Source: Lingula anatina
Taxonomy: Eukaryota > Brachiopoda > Lingulata > Lingulida > Lingulidae
Reading direction: 5' to 3'
Assembly: GCF_001039355.2 (NCBI RefSeq)
Contig: NW_019775384.1
Coordinates: 288,332 to 352,331 of the forward strand
Length of the DNA stretch: 64,000 nt
Positions 15,401-28,700 of the stretch are shown here, one piece after another (the stretch's first letter is position 1; the number at the start of each line of letters is the position of its first letter). A program made the translations under genes and the position numbers. The notes beneath the pieces were generated by a model that saw nothing but the letters and a program-made list of their open reading frames with translations, had not been told where the DNA came from and ran no database searches.

Positions 15401-16045
15401 GCAGCCCTTTAAGACATGAAATTATATTTGATTATATACAAGAGATGTAATGTTCCGTGTGGTGGTATTTTAGGGCCGTTTCCATATCAACCTGTCCGGC
15501 ACAGGTCTCCGCATTTCTCCTCAAGCCGCCTGGAGCAGCCGAGGGTACAAAACAGTTCAGAGGATACAGAGACTACAGGTGAGTTGTTAAATGAACCACT
15601 GCTAGAACAAAGAAGCTGCATGGAGCAAAAACATAACAACTTTTATTTGGGAATTTTGAGAAAATAAAAAGTGAAATTGTATGTAGTGTAATGACCAGTG
15701 TTTAATGTGAGCACAGTTGATGCCATCCCTCAACTTCGCCCATTTTACGTAGTTAGGGTACATGCAGTGCACTGATATCACCCAAATTGTATTCTACATG
15801 TAGTTCATCTATACTTCTGTATACACATGAACTTCACTGAAATATAGATCTTACTAGTTAAGTCTAGCTATGGACTCCTGATGCCATCCAAAGTATTACA
15901 GGTTTTCTATAATGGAAGTTCTATATAACAGGTGTGTGTTCATCTCTTCTAGGATGGCGTTATGATCCATGGTCAGTGTGGAGGTTACTGTGGTCAGTGC
16001 TCTCCTTTGGACAGTGTCGGACTCAAGTTACAGCTTGTCCACTGA
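9461..16045 (+). CDS. ADAMTS9: ADAMTS9/ADAMTS20 (GON-1)-like metalloprotease, C-terminal part
   Basis: Eleven coding exons: 9461-9625, 11401-11571, 11868-12044, 12293-12484, 12915-13050, 13480-13571, 14155-14249, 14729-14865, 15046-15137, 15474-15578 and 15953-16045, giving 484 residues and a TGA stop. The first five exons encode thrombospondin type 1 repeats, each opening at its first cysteine (CSKSC, CDTAC, CSHSC, CSRSC, CSAEC). The last six encode a GON domain of about 200 residues, with YCKDM, GTAGDCYSS, the GRF-INLSGTG stretch and a final GQCGGYCGQC. A GON domain after a run of TSRs defines the GON-1/ADAMTS9/ADAMTS20 group: secreted matrix proteases that cleave proteoglycans and in worms guide gonad migration. 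The signal peptide, prodomain, zinc protease domain and first repeats lie upstream of the window. The gene precedes the ADAMTS9/20 split, so the symbol means group membership rather than strict orthology. Confidence 0.9.
13578..13788 (+). mobile_element. Foldback MITE, copy 1 (ADAMTS intron)
   Basis: A 211-base element with imperfect terminal inverted repeats of about 45 bases, each containing a GATCGATC core. The left end is CCCCATTCCCAC and the reversed right end is GTGCATTCCTAT. Copies occur at 29974-30171 (opposite orientation) and 62958-63049 (internal deletion). It starts 6 bases after the donor of ADAMTS exon 13480-13571, and TAAGACC is found at both borders (13573-13579 and 13792-13798), as if a target duplication had preserved the donor. 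It has no coding capacity. Confidence 0.75.
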
Positions 16046-19000
16046 CATCTGTGATGTTGGCTCTTAGACCAAAAATATACTTACAAAGGTATGTAGAATT
16101 ATCATTAAGTTGTCCGTCTCAGGGCTGCACTGGTCAAATTGGAGGTGAAAATTATCATGATACTGTTTAAGAGCCATATTTGCCAAATTGAAAGCAAATG
16201 GGATCGTAAAACTTTTAAATCATACTGGCCAAATATAAGGCAACAATTATTATTTTCAAAATTTAGATCTAAATGAGTAACACAAACTCACCACTAGCTT
16301 CTTCAGTTATTAGTTGAATTCCTGTTTTATGGAATAGTTTATTAAATTGACTTTATGGCTGATCTTCATTTACATATTCTAATAGTTGACCTGATTTTGC
16401 AATTAACTATGATTGTCAGTTACTTAAATTAGATGATTATGTTTTGTAATATGATTGTTTTTTTATTGTTATTGCACACATTTTAAACTTAATTATTCCT
16501 TTTCAGATCTCATAACTCAAGCCATCCCAGATAATCTCCAAATGCAAAGATACTCAGTAGCTACTGCACTGCCACCTATATAATTTAATATTATAAAATG
16601 TGATCATGTGATCATCACATGATCAGTTGTCATGACAAGCTGTTTCTATAACAACAAGCATCAAAGCACAGGATTATTTTTAAAAGTAGAAGAGGGGCAT
16701 TTTTCATCACATAAGCTGTGATCAAACTATTTGGATTAAATTTTCTTAGATCTTGTGATCTTCTTCTTTACTTGTTTAGAGTCCATAAAGAAATTTTTGG
16801 GAAAAAAAGGTCAGTATATTCTGATAAGCAACAACCTATGCTAGACAGGGTATTTAAGGTAAAATACGTATTTTGTTGAATTTTATTTTAGATAACATTT
16901 CTGACCTAGTTTTAATGTCATAAACAAGAATTTTATCTGGTTCTGCATCAAAATGAATGAAAATACATGTAATATATGTAGACACCTAACAACATAAACA
17001 CTGCTTTAAATTTAATATTGAAAACTTATTTTGCTCCAGCAAAAGAAGCCAATGAGAAATATATTCATGTTATACATGTAGATTCAACTGTACTTAAGTT
17101 AGGAGGTTAATACTACTTAATACCGATTTGTTTGAACTGAAGATAAAAATGTCTTCCCAATATAACTGAAGATGCAAACTGACTCTTGTAAAGTTTATTA
17201 TACACTTAACATGTGAACATTGTACTGGATACAAATCCTACAGCATTAGGCTGCTACATACCATAGCCCTCATTGTAAATACAACATTGTGGCCATTTCT
17301 AATGGCGCAGTCATAACTGTTTGTATATTAGCTTTTATTTATTTTATCAGGTTATTCCTGATTGTACATTTTGTATTTGTATTTGTAAAATTTTATATTA
17401 CATTTTTATAGAAAAATATGAGATACTAAACAAAAGAAAGCCAGCCAAAAACTGCCATTGTCAGGGGGATCAAGTTGTGTTGAAGTCAATACACTCTTAC
17501 TTGTACATAATTTATCAACTTTATTCTATACTGTAATGTTATTGAGATTTTTATTGTGTAGTTGTTTATGTAAATCTACGTGTATAGGCCGTGATGAAGT
17601 GTGGGTATTATTTTTATTATAATACCAAGTTTAACGTAGTTGTTATAACCGAAGTTTTTGTCTTTACTGACTTGTGTATATGTCGGTCGAGCGTGATGTT
17701 TCATGTTGCATGTTTAGATGTAGCCAACCAGATAATATTACTAATATATGGCTTATTGAAATATGTTAATTTTTAGCTAACTACAGAATTATTGTAGATT
17801 TTTCCAAGTTTTTATGCAAAAAATAACAATTTGTTGTATACATTTTTTATTAATTTTTTAGTATAGATATCATGAGGTACAATTAAGGTTTACCTTTGAT
17901 AATGTTAATGAGCGAGTAAAAAATTATAAATGCATGTAAACTGGAGAAATATGTATATTTTACATGACATTATGTATACACGATTAAATTTAAATAGATA
18001 AACAGCTTTTAGTCCTATGGAATCAAAAATTTAGTTAAAAAATAACATATGAAACATTTTTTACCATTTGGGAGCAATAATTGCCTCTTTTGGTGTATAG
18101 TTTTTAATTTTGACAAGGATCTATTTTATGATAAAAAGCATGTTGCACAGTATGGTCTGAAGTACTTACATAATTAGTACTTATTATTCTCTTGTTTTAT
18201 TACTGTTGACAAAGTTTGATTTGAATTGAGTATGATTTTACTAATAAAGACTTGCAAAAACATAGAGAAGTACCCATTTCATGCTCGCACTACAAACTGC
18301 AGAAACATTTAGCATTTGAACGTCCTTTCATATTGTAATGATCTTGAGCCTTACCAGTTTAGTAGATTTATGGAAATACTTTTAAAAAATTATTTAGACA
18401 ATTAGATCATCGTTATTTAGAAGGCATTAGTAAGTGGAGGGGTCTATGGATTCAATTTTTTCTGAAGATTTTCTAGTAGTGGTTTTAAGGTCTTATTTAA
18501 AATGAGTACATCCAGAGACCAAGTCAAAGTGTTGGGACCAAAGACTTTTGATTTCACTTACCCTGAATCCCATTTCACAAAAATGGCCCAAATTTAGAGA
18601 TAAAATTTCTAGTCTACTTTTAAGTCCTAAATAGTGAAGTTGTAAATTGTAATATTCCGTCTGTTTCAGAACAAGACTTGTATTACTGTGGATTTATTCT
18701 GCATTGTAGAAAAGTAAAATCTGGTCTTTAACTTCAGACTATTTTTAAAACTCAAGTTTTTTTTTTTTTGAAAAACCGGCCAATGGCACAGTGTATTCCA
18801 AACTCCAGTAATTTTGAGGAATTACTTCACATTTTGATAAGGAAACATGAAATTGCAGTCTAAGTATTTCGTGTGCTATATGTTGCATTGGGTGTGCTTG
18901 TAAGTTTTGTCAGGTTTTCTACAGCTAGAACTAAGTTCAAATCCAGCCAATTCTAACAAGAGACATGTAATGTACTTTTATTTAAAGAACTGGCATTTAT

Positions 19001-19744
19001 AGATAAAGGACACTTTGGCATGGAATCAATATAGGCTATTTTGTGGGAAAAATGTGCCGAGAATGTATGCATACAAGTAAATGTAGTTTTGATTAATGAC
19101 TGTATGTCGTCTTTAACACAAAATGTCAGATTGTTATAAAATGTAATATTTAGTAGGTCATTTCACTGGGCACTTTGTGCAATTTAACACTGAAATGCTC
19201 TTGAATAAACTTTTTTTACGAAAGGGTGTCTCCTTACTTATTTCAAAGAAAATTAATTTCAATATTTACGTGCCAGAGCAGGTGTGTATGAAGCAATCTC
19301 TTGGGTAAAATAACGCCAAAAATTATGTATTTGAAGATTAACAGGGGTCTAAAATCTTATTTATTTACAGTACATATTTGACTTCAAGAAGTAAACTGGG
19401 CCATTTAATAATATTTTGGAAACTTCCCTCTCAGCCCCTTATCAAAATACCATAATCCTTTGCCGTTTAGTCCTCGATCAAATAATCTGAGCATGACACA
19501 CTTTAAATATTTATATAATATTTGTTTTATTTTCTGATTTCAAACTGCAATCAAATGTCACTAAGTTTCCGGTGCATACTTCAAAGTGATGATATCTATC
19601 TTTAAGACAACAGAGACATATGCAACTCAGTCCTTGTTTTCAACATTTTTCCAAACTGTGGCTATGTACATTCAAATTGTTCACTTCTTTTTTTCCCTCC
19701 TTTTCAATCACCTACAGATAAATATTAGCTAGTCTACCAAGGGG
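16046..19744. other. Convergent 3' region between ADAMTS and PMPCB
   Basis: There are no coding exons on either strand. The stretch must hold the 3' UTR of the plus-strand ADAMTS gene and that of minus-strand PMPCB. An AATAAA at 18243-18248 suits the plus strand. On the minus strand an AATAAA (TTTATT at 19526-19531) lies about 215 bases beyond the PMPCB stop. Poly(A) use cannot be read from sequence alone. Confidence 0.45.
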
Positions 19745-22700
19745 TTAAATTCGTAGCTGCCACATGCCACTGCGGATTCTGTTGTATTCGAAAAAATCGA
19801 TTAATGGACCTGGAATGAAGAAAGAGAGAGTGACTATGTTACATTGGGTTAAATAAATCAAAGTGTGTATATTGGAAGAACAGCATGGAAACTGGCTGTT
19901 AGTATTCAAGTCTCATGATCGCTGTTCACATATTAACTCACACTGGAAATGGAGGAAGGTCAAGGGCGAAACTTTTATCATCAAACTGAACCAAGCTTTT
20001 CTTTCTTCAAACTGTGTAAGTACACACACGTGAGAGAGTAGTAAAAAAAAAAAATAGATTGCTCCACATCTATTTAAGTCAACAGCATCCACCAGGAAAC
20101 TTTTGTCCATCCAAGAAAGCCAATGAACACGTCTAGTAGTTAAAGCTCTTACAACATACAACACAATATACACCATTTCAGGAGTCTTAAGTGACTTTTA
20201 AATTAACAACTTCAAAAGATGAATTATCCAGAGCTGAGAATTTCTATGTCATGTATACAGATTAGTGATTTACTTACCAACTGCGGCCACGGCCACATCT
20301 TTATCATAGACGTAAGTATTCATCACCTTCATTAGGGAGTTGGGGGTAATTCTCTGGAAAGGGAATTGAATTAAGTGTGTTATATATTGTTATCATTGTA
20401 TATATTTCATGGATGGAGGGGTACTTTTCTGAAAGAAGTAGGAGAATTCAGTGTTTTATATATTGTTATTATTGTATATTTTTCTTTGGAGACTAAATTG
20501 AGTTAAGAATAAATATATATCATAGACAGACCCCAAGTCAGCGAGGGTTATGTGACATACACGAGTGCGTCACACTCCGCTGACGATTATCTGAATGAGG
20601 GAAGACAATCCACTGACGATTGTGTAAACATATTTTAAGACTTGGGAGGGGAGGGGGGGGGGGGTAGCTGAAAACGGAGATGTGATTGAGGCAGAAATGT
20701 TAACTTAAGAGTTCACAAAATATGACAACAGTACTAAGAGCACTATATGCAGACTATGAACCATGGTGCCATCACTTACATTGATACGCTCCACCATTTC
20801 ATACATAGGAATGCGGTGTCCATAGGTCAGAGTTTGCCTGGAATTATGACAAGACCAGCAATTAAAATGCATAAATAAATAGTTAAACTAGAGGATCAGA
20901 GAGGCGATACCACCTCCGGATATTGTACCACCAGCTGGAGTAAGCGCATTCGTATGGACCCCCCCCCTCCAAAAAGGGACACCATCACCAGTCTTGTGCT
21001 TGACAAGCTCTATAAAATGCAATCAACAGAAGTTCTCAAAATATACAAAAAAATATAATTAAAAATGGTCAGTATTTGACTTTCTATTCAACTTCAATAG
21101 TAACTATGGACCTATCTCTGCCAGTTTTGGAGATATAAGGGACTAAATGTTATAATTTTGCAGTTACCATAATGTGCCATAAATTTCCTACAGAAAAAAT
21201 TAATTAAAATAAAGAAAAGGTCATNTAAACAAATAAATCTCAGGTAGGGCTACAGATTATAACATCTGAAAAAGGTGACTATATCAAAACAAGTTTTTGG
21301 GTTGGGAAGCTTATGTCCATTCTCAAACCTGTCTGTCTGTCATCCTCAAAGATGGTGGGCCATCCATTAAAAAATTGCGCTTCTGTATGTCTTCACTGGT
21401 GTAAGAAGTTCCATGCAGTTCTGAGCATTACCCAAACCTACCTGCTGATGTGCTCACAGATGTTGGTAGTGTCATCCAACACTGTTTATTAACCAAACCT
21501 ACCTGCCATTGTCCTCACAGATGTTGGTGGTGTCATCCATCACTGTGCATTACCCAAACCTACCTGCCGATGTCCTCACAGATGTTGGTAGTGTCATCCA
21601 ACACTGTTTATTAACCAAACCTACCTGCCGATGTCCTCACAGATGTTGGTGGTGTCATCCAACACTTTATTAACCAAACCTACCTGCCGATGTCCTCACA
21701 GATGTTGGTGGTGCCATCCAAACCAAGCATCAGGCTAGTCTTCAAGAGGTTCTTGGCACGATTCACCTCGTATTCGGTCAGGTTTTTGCACATGTGCATC
21801 CTGTGGGTAAACATTGTAAACATTGGAGTTACACATGGTGTAATTAACAAAACAGCTCTAAACAAAATCCAAATCATTGTTAAGACCCAGCCTTACAGAA
21901 ATAAGGGTTGGAAAATAAGTCCGACAGATAAAAGATATATTTTTATTTTATTTTCATTTCATATATATTTATTTCCCTAAGGAAAAAACATGAAGGGTCT
22001 CAGAGGAAATTCAGCAATTGTACTGAAAATTTTGTCAAATGCCTGAAAATAAAATCTAAGCATTCCAAGACTTTGCATTTTACAACTTCTTTGAAATTCA
22101 TACACTTAATTTCTAGTATCTTACACATCTTTAAAAATTGCATGAAAATATATATAAATATATAAAGAAAGTCACATACCACTGCGCTTGGAACTGATCT
22201 ACCATGTCATAAACTTTTTCCGCTTCACTCACATAATAGATGCCCCTGAAACCACAGAACAGAAATATTTAAGCAAATATAACAATTAACAAGAAGTATG
22301 ACAAAAAAAAAAACTTTTCTATCAAGAATTTACCTGACAGAGTCACAAAGTTTCCAGCATAAACACCATCATAAACAATTATTTTGACAGTATTTGAGCA
22401 AAATATTAACCAGGCCTCAATGCTGAAAAACATACAGACAAAAAAATATACATGCATACGGAGGCTGAGTAAAAGAGCAGACTACAAAGACAAAAACGAA
22501 AATTCTTATTAACTCTGTGAAGTAACATGCTTCCTCTCAAAATTAACCTTTATTCCATGGGCAAAATTTCCAACAAAAAAACCTACTGATAACTATGTAG
22601 ACCAACTGTGTGACTTTTGTAACATGTTGTATAGAATGAAATTACATCCTTTCTGACAAAAACTTACCAAAGCCCAGTGTCCTTGTACAATGTATTAAAG

Positions 22701-25700
22701 GACATGAAACTGTTGCAGAGCCCCAATTCGACACATTTAGCAATAAGTCCGCCCTGATGTTTTCCGGCCGCCTTGGACCTATCCCATGCTCCCACCATCA
22801 TGCTGGCCACCTGGAGGGGGATGGTGTCCGCGTGCTTCCAGCCTGGCGTCTCCACCGCTATGGCCACATAGGCTAGGGGCATGTAGTCATCACGCTCACG
22901 TGTCTGGGAGAAGGGAGGGAAAGGAAAAGAAAATGAACATACATAAACAAGGTATCAGGACAATTCCCCCAGGACAATCCACCCCTTCAACCTCCCCCTC
23001 CCCCGACGATTCTGCCTGGAGAATATATATATATATACAAATGCAAAGTAAAGAGTATAAAGTTGAAATCTTTTCTAATCCATTTTATGAATATATTTCT
23101 TAATGTACTTTTAATTGCATCAACCCCACCTTGATCATGTTGCCCACCTTGAATCAAGGTGCATCTCTAGGGAGAGGTGGGGTAAACAGATTTTCTTACT
23201 TATCCAGGTATCCCTTTGATTATCTGTCACTTTTAATTGTTTTACCACTACCCACTCACCCACTACACTAAAATATTCATAAAGTATCTGTTTATCTGCT
23301 CATCTCTTTATCCCACCTTTACCTGGAGGATAGGTGGTTATACTTTGATTAGGTATTTAATAAAACTTTCTGTGCTTGTACTCAATGAAAAAGGGATTTT
23401 TTATTTAAAAATTTGTTTAAAAATAAAAAATGGATTAAATGTTTTGAACTTAACAGTCTTTACTTTATATTTATATATAAATATATATTCCTTTGGGGGA
23501 ACTGTTGGGGGGGGGGGGGAATTGCCCTAAAATCATAAAATAATGTATAGACGTGTTAACATGATGGCTTTAACCCTGCTTATACATTTCAGAAGAAAAA
23601 AAGGTATTGTGCTGGTTGTTAGTGTGTTGGCAAGCTTTTTTGCACACAGATCTTGAGAACAAAATATCTTGCAACAGATCTGGAGTGAAAAGAAAATCTT
23701 GCCACAGACTTGGAGTGATGGGAATCTTGCCACAAATCTGGCAAAAAAATCTAACATAGCTAAAATAGTACAATTTTCATATAATTAAATTCAAGAAAAT
23801 AATTGGTAAATTTAAAATAAGGGAAATCACATTAACTACCATACAACCTGTTACTTTAATTAGAAAATAACAAGGATCTACATCAAAAGGAAATGCCACT
23901 CACATCAGCGCCTGTGAACTTGCATTTTGCTGGTGTGAAGTCTTCTTTAGTTTCTGGCATATCACCAAAATATTTCTCAGCAAGCTTAACCAGTTTATCA
24001 TGATCCACACCTAGAAGGATAATGAGAGAAAAATCTGAAATGCATCTCGTCAAAAAAAAAAAAAAAAAAAAAAAAGGTGGTAATTCAAACAAAGCAGGTT
24101 CTAAGGTGATATAAAGAGAAAAACATTAAACATACATTTTGGTAAAAAAATTAATAAAGCAGAAAAAGCAGCTTCTGGTCTTTAACGTGCAAAGCCTCTG
24201 GTAAAAAGTATCCCTTCTTTTTAAGATCATATCATCTCTTACCTCCTGCTGCTGCTAGCACCATTCTGGGAGCTACATAATGGGTATCTACATACTGCTT
24301 CAGATCTGCTCGCCTGATTGACCTTGACAAAAAGATCAACAAGAAATTAAAAAAAAAAAAAGAAAAAAAAAAAAAAAACTGAAATAACCATTAATTTATC
24401 ACACAAAATCTAATACTTAACAGACAGACCCTAATTTCCTGTCTTTGGATAGATGCTCAAGGGCAACAGTACCAAAAATAATAAAATTTCTAGATTAAAA
24501 TTAATACAATTCATTGTCTAAAGAAATAGTCTCAGGGCCAAGAAAAATATTAATTTCTCTGTATTTGGTCAAACTGAAACAAATGAACAACAATAAGCTT
24601 CAACATGAAGATCACCATCATATTAAATTTCTTGAAAAAAAAAAAGAAGGTTTTGAAAGTAAAAACAAATAATTTTCTTTAAAATCTCACTTGATGTTGT
24701 CCTCAGGCCCCAGGATGGTCATCCCCAGGGGAGTGTTTTGATAGGCAGTCATGTGGAGGTAGTCAAACACCACCTCCTGCAGGTTGGTCTCCACTTCCTG
24801 CATTTCTCGCAAAATCACGCTGCGTTCCTGCTCTATGTCCTCCTCGTTCAGGTTACTGTTACGAACAATGTCTGCGAGGATCTCTACCCCTGAAAAAATA
24901 CAATAACAAGTGTCCACAGCAAGCGCTACTGATTCCGAAAAAAATACAATAACAAGTGTCCACAGCAAGCGCTACTGATTCCAAAAAAAATACAATAACA
25001 AGTGTCCACAGCAAGCGCTACTGATTCCGAAAAAAATACAATAACAAGTGTCCACAGCATGGGCTACTGGTTAGCCTGTGAACTGTTTTTATTGCAATGC
25101 TTGAGCAGAGCATTTGAATAGAACTTCTATCAAATGGTGATTCCATCTTTGAGAGTGTTTCTTAGCAATTCTCAGGTGAAGACAAAGAGTCCAACATATC
25201 AAAATGATTCTACAGGTTAACAACATCCCAGACATTATGATTTGTAAAATTTGTCAAACAATGGGTCTGCAACCAAGGATCACCCAAAGCAAAGCAAAAA
25301 AAACTCCAAACCTTTTTCTATGTCCTGAGAGAATATCTTAGCGTGATACACAGTGGTTTCTCTAGAAGTGTAGGCGTTTAAATGGGCACCCATGTTCTCC
25401 ACCTCCAGCTCCAGCTGAGTTTTTGTTCTGCTTCCAGTGCCCTAAAAGTTCATCAACATATGTATATAGAAGCATGAAATTTGTATGATACATATATATG
25501 TACACCAAACAGTAAGCCATTCATATGAAAACATGCCACATGATCAACTTTAAAAATTAAAATATCCCAAATATTACATCATGTTACAAGACAGCACTAT
25601 GTCAAGCAGCTGTCAAGTGTATAGATATATAAATGACAAAACTGCCTAAAACAGTTTCAACAAAACCATTCTAATGTGGTGACTCAATACTTAAATGATG

Positions 25701-28700
25701 AAAGAGCACAAAATAAATCAATATCAATATCTTTTGTCAAAATGATCCCATCATGCAAGAACCTGGCTCTTTACAAAAATAATAATAATAATAATAAAAA
25801 AAATAAAGGAAGAAAGAAAGAAAAACAAATCAGTTAATATAAACTGATTTTAAAACAAAAATTTGGTTTGTCAGGGTAAACAACAGACTTTCCCAACATT
25901 GACGGGAACAACGCGGGCAGACAGTGTTCTAAACACACACGGAAACAATGTCAGAATGTAAAATTAATTTTAGCTGAGCAATTTAGAACTGAGAAAGCTT
26001 TGACTCTTAAATAACAACTAACATGAACTGTAGCATGAAACTTCTGCACCTTATAATTGTTCACCAAATGAATTGATGGAAAAGTTCTTTTGAAATGAAA
26101 ACTTTTGGCAGTAATTATTCTAGATCAATATTAAATTACAATTCAGGGATCCCAATTACAAACAGCAAAGTTGTACTGCATCGTATCGGCACAACTTGAG
26201 GCCAGACACAAGGAATTAATTAATTACAGTCCCAACACACTCAATGTCTTACTGGTACCTAAACGCCCCTCTTAAAAGTACAGTCTGGTTCTTATAAACT
26301 ACACTCCCCTGCATCTCAGTGTGGTTTACTACAGATGACAATATGCTTGGGATATCTCATGGTTCTGATTCCGCCTGGAAAGCGTAAAGCCACCTGAGGT
26401 GGTAAATGCTAGCATATAAACAATAGCCTCCAATGTCAGGTGGGGTACTTCATGGGCGTAACTAGGCATATGCACGGATGGACTGTGCGTACAATTTTTT
26501 GAGCCAATCATGATATTATTCTCTATAAATTTAGTGTATTTTTCACGAAAAATAATCGAAAATCCTCTTCGATTGCAAGTAAGAGTCACCTGAATGTACA
26601 AATCTTCTGTATGAATCGTATACGCACCACTGTTCTGACGCCCCCCGTCTCGTTTGCTTTCACAGAACTGAGGTAAATAAACAATACTAGCTACCTCCAG
26701 AAGTCCTATCTTAATCGTCCATCTAGCTGGAACTTCCTTTGCCTCTTAATTGGAGGTTTGAATGCCCTTCAACTCTCAGGTAGCCTTTATATTAAGTGTG
26801 TCGAATACACACTCGCTGGCGAGATTTATCTCAGATAAAAATCTACCTGTGTTATTTTCAAAGAGCAGTTCCAGCAGACCTGGGGACACTAGATAAAATC
26901 TGGACAACGGGCTTTATAAGGAGCCAGAGAAACAAAAAAATATTTCCTGCAAAGCTCTAAAGAATTTTGACACGGACTTGACCCAGCTTAACCCTAAACT
27001 AACAGGGTGATATGGGTAATTTTCACAAACAAACAGAGCTTTATCCTGTAATATAATTGGTTGATTTTGGATGATACCATATATAAGTTCAACTTTTAGA
27101 AGATTCATCATTAATCTGACCATGGATATGACGAATAGGATAGCAAGAAGGTGCAAGAATCCTACAACGATCAACTGTTCTTAAGATTATTTTCTGACAA
27201 CTCGGGATAACCGCAACAAACCACATCGAACAAAGGTGCCTCACCGTTATTTAGAATTTGGCTTGATACAAGCGGGCATAATTTGCATATGTTTTCAAAG
27301 TTTGTCAGTAAGCCCCTAGTTCAATAAATATACCATTCTAAGCAAGGCTTTTTTCAGCGAGCCCTCCAGCTGCCAATTGAACGGCCGCTGTCATCACTGG
27401 ACGGCCTATGTTTTCAAATTTAGAAGGCTGGATGGCTTACGATTAAAAAAGTCTTGACTTGTCGGGGCAGCTGTGGACGTCGTATGAAAATCCATTGCAG
27501 TAATTTGACGTATGAATATTATACTACTTTGTAGTGCACGCTGTTTTTCAGTCACGACGTAACTACTACCTAAAGCTTACAAAACACAATAAAATGTTTC
27601 CATTGACTTTAAAATATATAATGCAGAAGTGACAAGAATGATCTACATTCGGTACAAAACACGTGTAGGCCCTAAATGAAATATGACCTAACTTGCCGCC
27701 AAATTATGAAAGGGGACACCTTTCGGATCTTTATACGTATGGCACCTGACAAAGCTAATACATAACAAAGGCAATTTTTATATCTTCGGCGAGAGATTGT
27801 TCGCAATCCGAAAGAGACGAGAAGGCAATTTTCATATTTGTTCAAGAGACTTCGTTAACCGAGGATCGGGAACAAGAGATAGTTACCGACCGCAGCGAGA
27901 TGAGAAGCCAATTTTCGTATCTTCAGCAGGAGATCGAGCATGATCTGAGCGAAAAGAGAAAGCAATTTTCACATTCGTTCAATGGACTTCGTTCGCAGAA
28001 GATCGTCAGCCAGAGATCGTTCGCGATCCGAGCGAGACGAGAAGGCAATTTTTATATTCATACAAGGGCGTTCTTTCGTGGAAGAGCGTGACGGGAGATC
28101 GGTATCAATTATTTTTAACCCNNNNNNNNNNNNNNNNNNNNNNNNNNNNNNNNNNNNNNNNNNNNNNNNNNNNNNNNNNNNNNNNNNNNNNNNNNNNNNN
28201 NNNNNNNNNNNNNNNNNNNNNNNNNNNNNNNNNNNNNNNNNNNNNNNNNNNNNNNNNNNNNNNNNNNNNNNNNNNNNNNNNNNNNNNNNNNNNNNNNNNN
28301 NNNNNNNNNNNNNNNNNNNNNNNNNNNNNNNNNNNNNNNNNNNNNNNNNNNNNNNNNNNNNNNNNNNNNNNNNNNNNNNNNNNNNNNNNNNNNNNNNNNN
28401 NNNNNNNNNNNNNNNNNNNNNNNNNNNNNNNNNNNNNNNNNNNNNNNNNNNNNNNNNNNNNNNNNNNNNNNNNNNNNNNNNNNNNNNNNNNNNNNNNNNN
28501 NNNNNNNNNNNNNNNNNNNNNNNNNNNNNNNNNNNNNNNNNNNNNNNNNNNNNNNNNNNNNNNNNNNNNNNNNNNNNNNNNNNNNNNNNNNNNNNNNNNN
28601 NNNNNNNNNNNNNNNNNNNNNNNNNNNNNNNNNNNNNNNNNNNNNNNNNNNNNNNNNNNNNNNNNNNNNNNNNNNNNNNNNNNNNNNNNNNNNNNNNNNN

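Noticed and set aside
18930-18950. GTTCAAATCC, tRNA B-box-like
   Set aside because: No A box or cloverleaf arms could be found around it.
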